DNA of 9,210 nt from Candidatus Eiseniibacteriota bacterium (lineage in GTDB: Bacteria; Joyebacterota; Joyebacteria; Joyebacterales; Joyebacteraceae). The translations under genes were made by a program, and so were the position numbers. Within the stretch, counting starts at the first letter, position 1. Each line of letters starts with the position of its first letter. The notes under the pieces are model-generated. The model ran no database searches. It saw only the letters and a list, made by a program, of their open reading frames with translations, and was not told where the DNA came from. This document shows, piece after piece, positions 1 to 7,010 of the stretch. The DNA lies in contig DAOWER010000271.1 in the NCBI GenBank assembly GCA_030638405.1, forward strand, positions 1-9,210, read 5' to 3'.

Positions 1-899
1 ATCCGCATCAGCACCCTCATCGGGATGTGCTGGGAGGTGAAGGCCGAGCCCATGTGGTTGTTGGCGCCCACGGCGTGTGGGACGTCGTCAAGAGCGGCGT
101 CGATACGCCGCGTGAGCTGTTCCCTGGTATGGTCTGTGATCAGAGCCCCTTCGCCCGGGTCGGCTTCCGGGTACCCCTTGGGTTCCATGGGAATGTGGAC
201 GAGGACCTCCTTCCCGGCGTGACGGGCCGCGGCGGCCATCGTCGCGGTGTAGGGGCAGTGCGGCAGAACGGATATCGTGATCGGAAAATCCAGGTCAAGG
301 ATCCCCGTGGCCACCTCGGAGGCGTTGTACCCGAAATCGTCGATCACGATGGCTATCCTGGGCGCCGCGCCGGGGGCGAGTTCCTGGTCTGCCTCGGACC
401 GACTGGACTCCAGCAGCACCAGCGAGTGGGTTTCGATGTCGCCGAACCCGATGCGCATCGTCAGCGTCTTGAGCCCCCGCCAGTCCGGGCCTTCTTCTCC
501 CGCCCGGATGACACGCCCCCCGGTCGCGCGAATCCGTCTCGTTATCGCGAGATTGCACTCGTACGTGCTGATGCCGTAGGGGATGCGCCCGGTCTTCTTC
601 TGATGCGTCCAGACGTAGTGTTCGCTCTCATGCTCCTCGGACTCGCTCGTCATGCCGGAAGTCCCCAGCTTGACCAGCACACCGTCAATCTCGCGATCCA
701 GATCTGCCACGACGCCGGCGAGATCTCTGGGGCCACGGTGCCTCGCCGTGAAGGACCGCAGCCGTCCGCTCGTGACGAGCTCGGTGACGCCCAGGATCAC
801 GACGAGGGCGGCCGCTATCGTCACGGCCCAAATGCGCACGAGCGAAAAGACCCTGGCCCGCCTGGTCTCGCGCGACTTGCGTGACTGTCCTCTGGGCAC
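1..899 (-). CDS. Membrane-anchored divergent polysaccharide deacetylase (YibQ-like), C-terminus cut by window edge
   Basis: I translated the minus strand by hand: 299 codons are visible and the reading frame runs off the left edge. Residues 1-19 are basic, residues about 20-38 form one hydrophobic helix (RIWAVTIAAALVVILGV), and residues 46-180 form a periplasmic region without a name I recognise. From residue 182 the divergent polysaccharide deacetylase domain (Pfam Polysacc_deac_2) starts with IAIVIDDFG (Asp187, Asp188), then SVLPHCPYT, VLVHIPMEP (His235) and GANNHMGSAFT (His282), all characteristic of the family. That domain is usually about 210 residues, so roughly 90 residues should lie beyond the window. 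By family, it probably acts in the periplasm on a polysaccharide or peptidoglycan-related substrate; E. coli YibQ has no settled substrate. The GTG start at 899 is chosen because of the Shine-Dalgarno sequence at 904-912 and the promoter at 975-1003; an upstream in-frame stop lies at 978-980. Confidence 0.9.
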   Translation of the reverse strand, partial: MPRGQSRKSRETRRARVFSLVRIWAVTIAAALVVILGVTELVTSGRLRSFTARHRGPRDLAGVVADLDREIDGVLVKLGTSGMTSESEEHESEHYVWTHQKKTGRIPYGISTYECNLAITRRIRATGGRVIRAGEEGPDWRGLKTLTMRIGFGDIETHSLVLLESSRSEADQELAPGAAPRIAIVIDDFGYNASEVATGILDLDFPITISVLPHCPYTATMAAAARHAGKEVLVHIPMEPKGYPEADPGEGALITDHTREQLTRRIDAALDDVPHAVGANNHMGSAFTSQHIPMRVLMR

Positions 900-903
900 G
901 GAA

Positions 904-912
904 CTCCACCTT
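904..912 (-). promoter_or_regulatory. Ribosome binding site of the deacetylase gene
   Basis: The minus strand reads AAGGTGGAG, with AGGTGG ending 6 nt before the GTG codon at 899-897. It decides the start: the other in-frame candidate, GTG at 965-963, would sit almost on the predicted transcription start and has no such site. Confidence 0.65.
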
Positions 913-974
913 CTGTGGGGTGGCCGATGCCACCGGATGAACGGACGGTGCGACGGAGACGGCACTCGTGTGGC

Positions 975-1003
975 ATTCTAGGGCTCGCCGTGGGACCAGT
1001 CAA
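975..1003 (-). promoter_or_regulatory. Sigma70-type promoter of the deacetylase gene
   Basis: On the minus strand there is a -35 box TTGACT (1003-998), a 17-bp spacer and a -10 box TAGAAT (980-975). Transcription would start near 968, giving a leader of about 70 nt before the GTG at 899. It lies just downstream of the hairpin terminator at 1041-1066, so a new transcription unit begins here. The -35 region shares the 12-mer GCCTTCTTGACT with the promoter at 1800-1828. Confidence 0.75.
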
Positions 1004-1030
1004 GAAGGCGCGTGATGGGGTGCCCCCCGT

Positions 1031-1066
1031 ACAGACAGAAAGGGGGCGGCCAGACGGCCGCCCCCT
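1031..1066 (-). terminator. Rho-independent terminator after the second lipoprotein gene
   Basis: A perfect 11-bp inverted repeat (1041-1051 with 1056-1066) of almost pure G/C closes a 4-nt loop. Read on the minus strand the stem is followed by TTCTGTCTGT, a short T-rich tail interrupted by G and C. It begins 23 nt after the stop codon of the lipoprotein gene that ends at 1089. The stem is very strong but the T-tract is moderate, so termination may be incomplete. Confidence 0.8.
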
Positions 1067-1088
1067 CGTATCGTTCTGAAGGAAAGCT

Positions 1089-1757
1089 CTACTGCAAGAA
1101 CATACTCTTGAGCTCGCTCAGCGAGACGTGCTCGACGTTCGGGTCGTCCCCCACACCGCCACCCCCCCGCGTATCGAGGTCGTACCACAGGTAGACCTCC
1201 CACCAGATCTCGCCTTCCTCACCCTGCTGGTCGATATCCACGCGGAAGTGGTACTCCGAGTCGGCCGTCGCGAGGTAGGTCAGGCCTCCGTAGAGGTTCA
1301 CACGAAGGTCGACGTCCTCGACGTAGATGTAGACATCGTCTGAGGGGTCGTTCGGAATACCCTCAACGTACTCGATACTGACGTTCGTCAGGGTGAGCGT
1401 GATGCTCTCAACGTCCGAGTTCTCAGCGAACATGTTCTCGTGCATGTTCCCCTCGTCGCTCTTGTACCACTCCGGGGGGATCTCAAGATCGGGATTCTGC
1501 ACGTCGTCTTCGCTCGGATAGAAGATAAAATCCTCGGACAGGCAGTCCAGGTACTCGGCGGCGTTCATCCAGATGTACGCCGTCTCGAGATTGTGCACGA
1601 CATCATCCGGCGTGAGCCGGTCGCGGTAGTCGGCATTCGGCGGATCCGTCGGATCACCGGGGTCCGGAGCGAAGGGATTCCAGCAGCCACTGAGGGTCAA
1701 CGCAAACACGGCCAGCAGCACGGAAACCGCCAGCCTCCTGATGGGAAACCTCATCAT
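1089..1757 (-). CDS. Lipoprotein, paralogue of the adjacent upstream lipoprotein (222 aa)
   Basis: The signal peptide starts MMRFPIRR, continues with a hydrophobic stretch and ends in a canonical lipobox LSGC with Cys25 as the lipidated residue. A Pro/Asp-rich linker follows (residues 27-43), then a globular domain of about 175 residues rich in Asp, Glu, Tyr and Trp. The domain opens with NL-x11-YLDCL at residues 56-73 followed by DFIFYP, and ends with a tryptophan-rich strand region (WWEVYLWYDL) and a Gly-rich turn. The same motif with identical spacing occurs in the lipoprotein at 1960-2658, so the two are paralogues. The helix-then-DF-strand pattern with a terminal Trp-rich strand suggests an NTF2/SnoaL-like fold; that is inference and the function is unknown. 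ATG at 1757 is preferred over ATG at 1793 because it has a good Shine-Dalgarno sequence and because the promoter at 1800-1828 would start transcription around 1793. A terminator follows, so the gene looks monocistronic. Confidence 0.88.
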   Translation of the reverse strand: MMRFPIRRLAVSVLLAVFALTLSGCWNPFAPDPGDPTDPPNADYRDRLTPDDVVHNLETAYIWMNAAEYLDCLSEDFIFYPSEDDVQNPDLEIPPEWYKSDEGNMHENMFAENSDVESITLTLTNVSIEYVEGIPNDPSDDVYIYVEDVDLRVNLYGGLTYLATADSEYHFRVDIDQQGEEGEIWWEVYLWYDLDTRGGGGVGDDPNVEHVSLSELKSMFLQ

Positions 1758-1763
1758 CTTATG

Positions 1764-1772
1764 CCACCTCCC
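1764..1772 (-). promoter_or_regulatory. Ribosome binding site of the second lipoprotein gene
   Basis: The minus strand reads GGGAGGTGG, ending 6 nt before the ATG at 1757-1755 and 9 nt before the adjacent second ATG. It fixes the start at the MMRFP methionine rather than 12 codons upstream. Confidence 0.75.
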
Positions 1773-1799
1773 GTTGTTTCCCCACTCACACAATCAGTA

Positions 1800-1828
1800 A
1801 TTATATCAAGAACCCGGGCCCGAGTCAA
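1800..1828 (-). promoter_or_regulatory. Sigma70-type promoter of the second lipoprotein gene
   Basis: The minus strand has TTGACT (1828-1823), a 17-bp spacer and a perfect TATAAT (1805-1800). The spacer contains the palindrome CGGGCCCG. The predicted transcription start is near 1793, leaving a leader of about 36 nt with the Shine-Dalgarno sequence in it. No convincing terminator is visible between the preceding gene (ending at 1960) and this promoter, so read-through from upstream is also possible. Confidence 0.85.
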
Positions 1829-1959
1829 GAAGGCTGTGGGTGTTTTCCCTGCGGCGCCCGGTGAACAGCAGCCGTAATCGCCCTGCCAGCGGGCAGTTTC
1901 CAATCTTGAGGTAGCTTGCAAGCAACGTGCCTGAGTCCCGCTTGTCACCCTCGAGGCTC

Positions 1960-2658
1960 CTACCCGCGGTAGTCTCCCCTCAGGACCCCCCAGGTCTCGC
2001 TTCCGCCGGGATTGGCCGCCCTGCGGTCGACCCACCTGAAGATGGACCAGAGCTCGGTCTCATCGCGCCTCATCCAGAATGTCACCTGACCGCGGTAGGT
2101 CACCGACTCACCGGGCTGGTGGTCGCCGGATTGCCAGACGATGGTCAGCTCGTAGTCCTCCCGGCGGTAGGTCTCGTCCTGGGTCTCGTCCGGCTCGTCC
2201 ACCGTGGAGAACGACAGGTCCATGCCCTCGGCGCATTCCAGGAACACGCCGGCGATGTACGTGGCCTCGTCATCTCTCCTCCAGTTGGCGTAGCGGTCGT
2301 ATCCCTCCTGCCCGGCGTCCAGGGAGTCCTGGGGATCGACGTGGAATGTGAAACTGTCAGCGGGGCTGTCCATAATGAGGCAGTCCATGTAGTTCGAGAT
2401 ACCCTTCCCAGCCAGGGCGGCCGCGAGGTTCTCGAGGACCTTGCTGGTGTCCGTCGGGGTCACCCACGGGATATCGCCGCCCTCATCCGGCGGCCCGTCC
2501 GGCTCGCGCGGGCTGAAGATGCAGCCGGACATGGCAATGAGAAACGCGCCGGCCACGAGCCAGATCAGCGCCGCCCGCGCCGCCGCTCGCGCCCGCGTCC
2601 ACGATGTGCCGGACGTCTCGCCTAGAAGGTCCGAGTGAGGTCCGCCGAGATGTTCCAT
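1960..2658 (-). CDS. Lipoprotein overlapping the end of the outer-membrane barrel gene (232 aa)
   Basis: There is a long n-region with several Arg (TRARAAARAA), then a hydrophobic helix ending in IAMSGC, with Cys46 as the likely lipidated residue. Met at -3 is a less usual lipobox residue. A Pro/Gly/Asp/Glu-rich linker follows. The domain contains NL-x11-YMDCL at residues 77-94 and FTFHVDP, then a YRGQVTFWMR strand, WSIFRWVDR and a C-terminal SETWGVLRG. The NL/Y-DCL motif has the same spacing as in the lipoprotein at 1089-1757, so the two share ancestry. The only convincing start is ATG at 2658, inside the barrel gene, which gives a 37-nt overlap; no ATG or GTG lies between it and the hydrophobic core. 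The Shine-Dalgarno match is weak (GAGAGG, 11 nt away), so translational coupling to the barrel gene is likely. Function is unknown; a partner of the barrel at the outer membrane is an inference from the overlap. Confidence 0.87.
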   Translation of the reverse strand: MEHLGGPHSDLLGETSGTSWTRARAAARAALIWLVAGAFLIAMSGCIFSPREPDGPPDEGGDIPWVTPTDTSKVLENLAAALAGKGISNYMDCLIMDSPADSFTFHVDPQDSLDAGQEGYDRYANWRRDDEATYIAGVFLECAEGMDLSFSTVDEPDETQDETYRREDYELTIVWQSGDHQPGESVTYRGQVTFWMRRDETELWSIFRWVDRRAANPGGSETWGVLRGDYRG

Positions 2659-4619
2659 ACTTCACGCTGCCTCTCGCTGATGCTCGTGGCGTCACGATGA
2701 GTCCGGGCGACGCTTATCTTCAGGATTGTCCCGTCGGATAGCGTGTAGTCCGTGCTTGCCCTTCCGACGATGCTCGTGTCGAACCTGTCCCAGACCAGAG
2801 TCTTGCCTTCATCTTCGATCTTCCACTTGTTTTGGACGTTCAGATTCTGTCTTACTTCAATCGCTATCAGGTCGCCTATCTTGTAGTTCAAGCTGAGGCC
2901 CAGCACCTGATCCACGCGCTCGCTGTTCTTCCCGTAGCCCTCGTTGCCGTGCGCGTCCTCGACGTAGGAACCCTCGTCCTGTGAGCGCCAGGTGTGTTCC
3001 AGCCCCAGTTCCAGAGGAGTGAACGGCTTCCAGTTGAGACCGGTCTTGATGGACACGTTCCGGATTAGGAAGTTCGCGGTGGTGTCGTACTGGTAGAATG
3101 TGTAGTCCGCCGAGAGCCGGTACCTCTGGCTGGCTCCGAAGTGAGGCGTGAACGACTTCCGTATGAAAGGCTCAACCGCGAACTTCTGTGTCGTCTTGTT
3201 GTCCCCGGTGCGTGAGCGCCTGATGTAGATGAGCTGGTCCTCTCTGACTTTGACCACAAGCCCGGTCGTGATGTCATTCCTCGCCCTGTAGTTCAGGGTG
3301 AAGGTCGCCTCTCTGTCGAAGAGGTCTCGGTCCTGGTCGTTGGCCTCGACGTCGTCGTACTGGACGGACAGGAGGCTCATTCTTCCACGGAGCGACGCGT
3401 CGAGCCCCTCCCGGAATGTGCGTGACAGGCTCATCGACAGCGTGTTGGTGTAGTTGTCGCCTGTCCGCACGTCGAAGTACTCGCTCCTCTTCCGATTGGA
3501 GCCCAAGTCTGCCTTGAACATCGTCTCCCCGGCATCGTAGGTGATGTGCGCCTCGACCCCGCGCGCCGTGATGTCGTTGTTCCTCGAGGGCTCGACTCTG
3601 TAGTACTGCTGGTTCCGCGAGTAGTCGAATCCGAGCTCCGCATCGAGACCCTCGAGCAGCTGCAGGTCCGCCGAGATGTCCGCGGATTCACTCTCGCGCT
3701 CCTTGAGCTCGGTCTGCTCCTCCTTCGGGTACTCCTGTGCCCCGGTGGACCTCCGCACGTCCACTCCGAAGCTGTGCACGTGCCACTTGTAGTCGATGCT
3801 GCCGGACAGGTCGTGGCTGCTCGACTCGTCTGTGCTCTCCAGGTCACCCTGCTGCGAGTCGAGCAGAGAGTGGCTCCCCGCATACGAGAACGACGTGTCC
3901 AGACCCTCGATCGGCGAAAGGCCTACCTTACCGGTGATGCCTTGTGTAGAACCCTTGCTCTTGACGTTGGTGTACTTGTTCTTCTCCATTCCCGCCGTCG
4001 CGCCTAGCGACACGTCGAGGTCCTCGATGTAGATCTTGTGATACGACGTGGAGAGCTTGATCGACTCCTTCGCGCGCGCGCTTCTGGTCTCGTTTGCTTC
4101 ACCCTCGTTCTGAAAGTCGACGTGCTTGTTCCTGCGGAATTTCAGGCCGGTGGTGATGGCGTCGGTCACGCGCATATCGAGGCCAGCGGTCCAGATCTCC
4201 TGCTGGTTGAGACGGTTGGACGCATCGTTTGCGCGCGAGTTGAGATTGGCGGTGGAGCTGAAGGATATCTTCCGGGTGATGGGGTAGTTCATTACGAAGC
4301 CGTGGGTCCACGAGGCGACGTCCTGATCGCGCCTGTGCTCGAGGCGGTAGTTGGGGTGAAACTCCCGATACTGCTCGTATCCATCGAGCAGCTCCTCGTC
4401 CCCTTCCTGCTCGCCGGCGGGCGCATTTTGGAACGGCCGTTCGTCGGCACTGCCCTCGTCGCTCTCGCCCTCTTCGCCCTCCGCTGACGCCTCACCGTCG
4501 GTCTGCTCCTGCCCCTCCCCGTCGCCCTCCTCGTCGTCCGCCACGGCGGGCGCGACGGCGAGAAGTACGGCCAGGAGGACCGTGAGCGGCAAGAGATGTC
4601 GCGTCGTTATGCGCGGCAT
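2622..4619 (-). CDS. Outer-membrane beta-barrel protein of unknown function (665 aa)
   Basis: The N-terminus is a Sec signal peptide with likely cleavage after AVA (residues 25-27). Residues 28 to about 79 are a low-complexity, strongly acidic linker (Glu, Asp, Gly, Ser, Gln). From about residue 80 to 665 the protein is a series of alternating polar/hydrophobic strands with short charged turns (for example ISFSSTANLNSRAND, LSMSLSRTF, LGLSLNYKIG), and it ends ISADLTRTF, with the terminal Phe typical of barrels recognised by the BAM complex. About 585 residues is enough for a large barrel. I see no plug, POTRA, OstA or TonB-box region that would name the family, so a transporter, porin or secretion role cannot be chosen. 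The ATG at 4619 has GGAGG 11 nt upstream. The gene lies 73 nt after rsmA and overlaps the next lipoprotein gene by 37 nt. Confidence 0.87.
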   Translation of the reverse strand: MPRITTRHLLPLTVLLAVLLAVAPAVADDEEGDGEGQEQTDGEASAEGEEGESDEGSADERPFQNAPAGEQEGDEELLDGYEQYREFHPNYRLEHRRDQDVASWTHGFVMNYPITRKISFSSTANLNSRANDASNRLNQQEIWTAGLDMRVTDAITTGLKFRRNKHVDFQNEGEANETRSARAKESIKLSTSYHKIYIEDLDVSLGATAGMEKNKYTNVKSKGSTQGITGKVGLSPIEGLDTSFSYAGSHSLLDSQQGDLESTDESSSHDLSGSIDYKWHVHSFGVDVRRSTGAQEYPKEEQTELKERESESADISADLQLLEGLDAELGFDYSRNQQYYRVEPSRNNDITARGVEAHITYDAGETMFKADLGSNRKRSEYFDVRTGDNYTNTLSMSLSRTFREGLDASLRGRMSLLSVQYDDVEANDQDRDLFDREATFTLNYRARNDITTGLVVKVREDQLIYIRRSRTGDNKTTQKFAVEPFIRKSFTPHFGASQRYRLSADYTFYQYDTTANFLIRNVSIKTGLNWKPFTPLELGLEHTWRSQDEGSYVEDAHGNEGYGKNSERVDQVLGLSLNYKIGDLIAIEVRQNLNVQNKWKIEDEGKTLVWDRFDTSIVGRASTDYTLSDGTILKISVARTHRDATSISERQREVWNISADLTRTF

Positions 4620-4692
4620 GGTGCGGTCTTCCTCCGCTGAACGTGAGAGTCATGATGTGTGCGCGCCCGCGTTGTGCGTTCGAGGGCGCGAG

Positions 4693-5613
4693 CTACACGC
4701 GATCCTCACCTCGACCGTCGCCCGTGAGCGCACGGGCCAGGTCGTCGAACTCCTCCACCGACAGCGTCTCGCCTCGACGGGACAGGGCAATGCCCGTCGC
4801 ATCCTCGAGTTCAGACGCCGTCCGGCCTCGTTCACTCATCAGTTCCTGCAGGGACTGACGAAGCATCTTGCGCCGCTTGCCGAACGCGGCGCGAACGACG
4901 GCCTCGAACGTGTCCGGATCACTCCGGCGCCAAAGGTCGCCCGCGAACGTGATCTCGATGACACCCGAGTCCACCTTCGGCCGCGGATGGAAGCAGGTTC
5001 TCCTCACCGTGAAGAGCCCCCGGACTCGAGCATGGTATCGCGTGACCACCGACAGGCTCGAGTAGTCGTTCTCACCGGGCTCGGACGTTATCCGCGCGCC
5101 CACCTCCGACTGAACCATCAGCAGGCACCGGGCGACACGGCCTCGCTCGTCTGTGAGCCGGCGGACGAGCGGACTCGTAACGTTGTACGGGATGTTGCCC
5201 ACGACCACAAGCCTGTTGACACCGTGGTGTTCCGCCGCCCCGGCGAAGTCGAAGTCCAGAATGTCGCCGACAACGAGCGTTATGTCCTCGCGTTCGCCAT
5301 ACTCGGCCCTGAAGGCACGGGCCACGCCTGCATCAATCTCCACTGCAACCACATGACGGGCCGCCTGCGCAAGCCCAAATGTCAGGGCGCCGAACCCGGG
5401 GCCTATCTCCACCACGACATCATCGGGCGAGAGCCTCGCCGCAGACACGACTTTTCTAGTTACGTTCGCGTCGGACAGGAAGTTCTGGCCCCTCTGCCTG
5501 GAAGGCGCCAGCCCGTACTTCTCCAGCATCAACGCCGGCGGCGTAGGACGCACCGCGGCCTCTTCGTTCGGCTCACAGCCGGACCCGCTGGCGTAGCTGC
5601 CGTCATCGCCCAT
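4693..5613 (-). CDS. rsmA: 16S rRNA (A1518/A1519) dimethyltransferase RsmA/KsgA
   Basis: RsmA dimethylates two adjacent adenosines in the 3' terminal helix of 16S rRNA with S-adenosylmethionine, late in small-subunit assembly. Visible motifs are GQNFL (residues 42-46), the SAM-binding VEIGPGFGALT (68-78), an acidic residue after strand 2 (VEID, 91-94), GDIL (116-119), the catalytic NIPYN (140-144), FHPRPKVDSGV and the C-terminal FGKRRKMLRQSL. At 306 aa it is longer than the E. coli protein (about 273 aa), mainly because some 28 residues precede MLEKYGL, where most homologues begin. The ATG at 5613 forms a TGATG overlap with the upstream stop and has GAGG 8 nt before it. A TTG one codon earlier and an internal ATG at residue 29 are alternatives. 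The neighbours metG and tatD match a known conserved order. Confidence 0.96.
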   Translation of the reverse strand: MGDDGSYASGSGCEPNEEAAVRPTPPALMLEKYGLAPSRQRGQNFLSDANVTRKVVSAARLSPDDVVVEIGPGFGALTFGLAQAARHVVAVEIDAGVARAFRAEYGEREDITLVVGDILDFDFAGAAEHHGVNRLVVVGNIPYNVTSPLVRRLTDERGRVARCLLMVQSEVGARITSEPGENDYSSLSVVTRYHARVRGLFTVRRTCFHPRPKVDSGVIEITFAGDLWRRSDPDTFEAVVRAAFGKRRKMLRQSLQELMSERGRTASELEDATGIALSRRGETLSVEEFDDLARALTGDGRGEDRV

Positions 5614-7010
5614 CAACGCACCCTCAATGGAACGCCGAGCTCGGCGGCGACCCGACGCGAGGCTTCGATGTCGATCTCGGGGACGTCGACAACACTGACG
5701 CTCACGTCCAGCCCGGCCTTCACGCTCTCACGCACAAAAGCGAGCACGTGCTCGTAGGCCTTGCCTCCGAACCGCGAGCCGCAAATGCGATCGTAGGTCT
5801 CGGCGTCCTGAGCATTCAGGCTGACGGACAAGGCGTCGACGACGCTCGCCAGCTCGGGCACGATGTTCCTGTTCCAGATGAGGTTGCCCTGACCGTTGGT
5901 ATCCACGCGGACGCGCGCCCCCTGCGCCTTCAGCCTTCGTCCCACCTCCAGAATGACGTCGAGCTTCATCGTGGGCTCGCCGTACCCGCAGAACACTATC
6001 TCGCGATACCGACCTGGGTCGCCTATCGCCGCCATCACCTCATCGGCGGTCGGCTCGGTCCTGAGCTTGAGATTGTAACCCCACAGTGTGTCGGTCTGGT
6101 TTCGTATGCAGAAACTGCAGCTGTTCGTGCACTGGTTGGTGACATTGAGGTAGAGGTTGCCCCACATCTCGTAGGCGATCGACGGCTCGATCACGGCCGG
6201 AAAGCCGAAGAGCCTCGTGCTGTTCCCGGTCGTCGCGCGCGCCAGGTCCTCGACCGACATGCCCCGAATCTCGGCTATTCGCTCCGCCACCAGCGTGACG
6301 TAGGAAGGCTCGTTGCGTCCGCCCCGGTGGGGTTCCGGTGTCAGCCACGGCGCGTCCGTTTCGAGAAGGAGCCGCTTGAGCGGAACGGCCTCTGCCACCC
6401 GGGCCAGCCGTCCTCTCGCGGAGTATGTGACCGGGCCGCCGATTCCGATGTGGAACCCGAGCTCCACGACGCGCTCCGCGTATGCGGCGTCGCCGGGAAA
6501 ACAGTGCATCACCCCGCCGACCTCACCCGCCCCCTCGTCGTCGATGATGGCCAGGACATCGTCGAGCGCGTCCCTGTTGTGAATGATGAGCGGGAGCTTG
6601 AGCTTCCGGGCAAGTCCTATCTGCCTTCGAAACGCCCACTTCTGGTCCTCTCTCGGGGAGAGGTCGCGGTAGTAGTCCAGCCCGGTCTCACCGACGGCAA
6701 CGACCATCGGGTGCGATGCGAGTTCGGACAGGTGCGCCAGGAGGTCGTCGGTAAGGGAAGACGCGCTGTGGGGGTGCAGGCCCACCGACGCCCGCACGAA
6801 CTCGTGCTCCTCCGCGAGCTCGATGGACGCTCGGCTGGTCGCAAGGTCGAAACCCACATTGACCATGAACCCGACGCCGGCGCCCAGGGCCCGGGCGATG
6901 ACTTCCGGCCTGTCTTTCCGGTAGGCCTTGAGATTGAGGTGGACGTGCGTGTCCGTCAGGAGCGGAGACTCAGGCTCGCTGTCGGCGCCGATACGCTCGC
7001 TCCGCGGCAC
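5613..7010 (-). CDS. TatD-family metal-dependent hydrolase fused to a TatD-associated radical SAM domain (465 aa)
   Basis: Residues about 17-270 are a complete TatD-type TIM barrel. The metal ligands are present: THVHL (His22, His24), GETGLD (Glu108), IIHNRD (His144), MHCFPGD (His169) and ETDAPWLTP (Asp219). TatD proteins are Mg2+-dependent nucleases, but the substrate of this subgroup is unknown. Residues about 282-465 are a short radical SAM domain: NQCTNSCSFCIRN provides the Cx3Cx2C cluster (Cys294, Cys298, Cys301), followed by GYGEPTMK and VRVDTNGQGN. This matches what I remember of a radical SAM family regularly fused to or next to TatD, with no known reaction. The frame is continuous through the junction near residue 275, so this is one polypeptide. 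The GTG start at 7010 shares one base with the metG stop (TAGTG) and has AGGGTG upstream; the stop overlaps rsmA by one base. Confidence 0.93.
   Translation of the reverse strand: MPRSERIGADSEPESPLLTDTHVHLNLKAYRKDRPEVIARALGAGVGFMVNVGFDLATSRASIELAEEHEFVRASVGLHPHSASSLTDDLLAHLSELASHPMVVAVGETGLDYYRDLSPREDQKWAFRRQIGLARKLKLPLIIHNRDALDDVLAIIDDEGAGEVGGVMHCFPGDAAYAERVVELGFHIGIGGPVTYSARGRLARVAEAVPLKRLLLETDAPWLTPEPHRGGRNEPSYVTLVAERIAEIRGMSVEDLARATTGNSTRLFGFPAVIEPSIAYEMWGNLYLNVTNQCTNSCSFCIRNQTDTLWGYNLKLRTEPTADEVMAAIGDPGRYREIVFCGYGEPTMKLDVILEVGRRLKAQGARVRVDTNGQGNLIWNRNIVPELASVVDALSVSLNAQDAETYDRICGSRFGGKAYEHVLAFVRESVKAGLDVSVSVVDVPEIDIEASRRVAAELGVPLRVR

Noticed and set aside
27..884. Plus-strand open frame of 285 codons
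   Set aside because: Its product is rich in Gly, Arg, His and Pro without motifs, while the minus strand of the same bases encodes a clear deacetylase with IDDFG, HIPMEP and NNHMGS. It is an antisense shadow caused by high GC.
1914..1923. Perfect 10-bp palindrome GCTTGCAAGC downstream of the first lipoprotein gene
   Set aside because: It does not extend beyond 10 bp, has no second copy and no clear position relative to a promoter, so calling it an operator is unsupported.
1754..2035. Minus-strand frame of 93 codons between the two lipoprotein genes
   Set aside because: It starts inside the upstream lipoprotein gene in another frame, has a basic low-complexity composition and runs across the promoter at 1800-1828.
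2622..4619. Barrel gene as LptD, because lptD lies near rsmA in E. coli and a lipoprotein follows
   Set aside because: There is no OstA-type N-terminal domain or LptD cysteine pattern; the N-terminus is a signal peptide plus an acidic linker, so the name is not supported.
4662..4690. Possible terminator hairpin between rsmA and the barrel gene (CGCGCCC paired with GGGCGCG)
   Set aside because: The stem is 7 bp with a 15-nt loop and has no T-tract, so it is not a convincing terminator; GC-rich DNA gives such pairs often.
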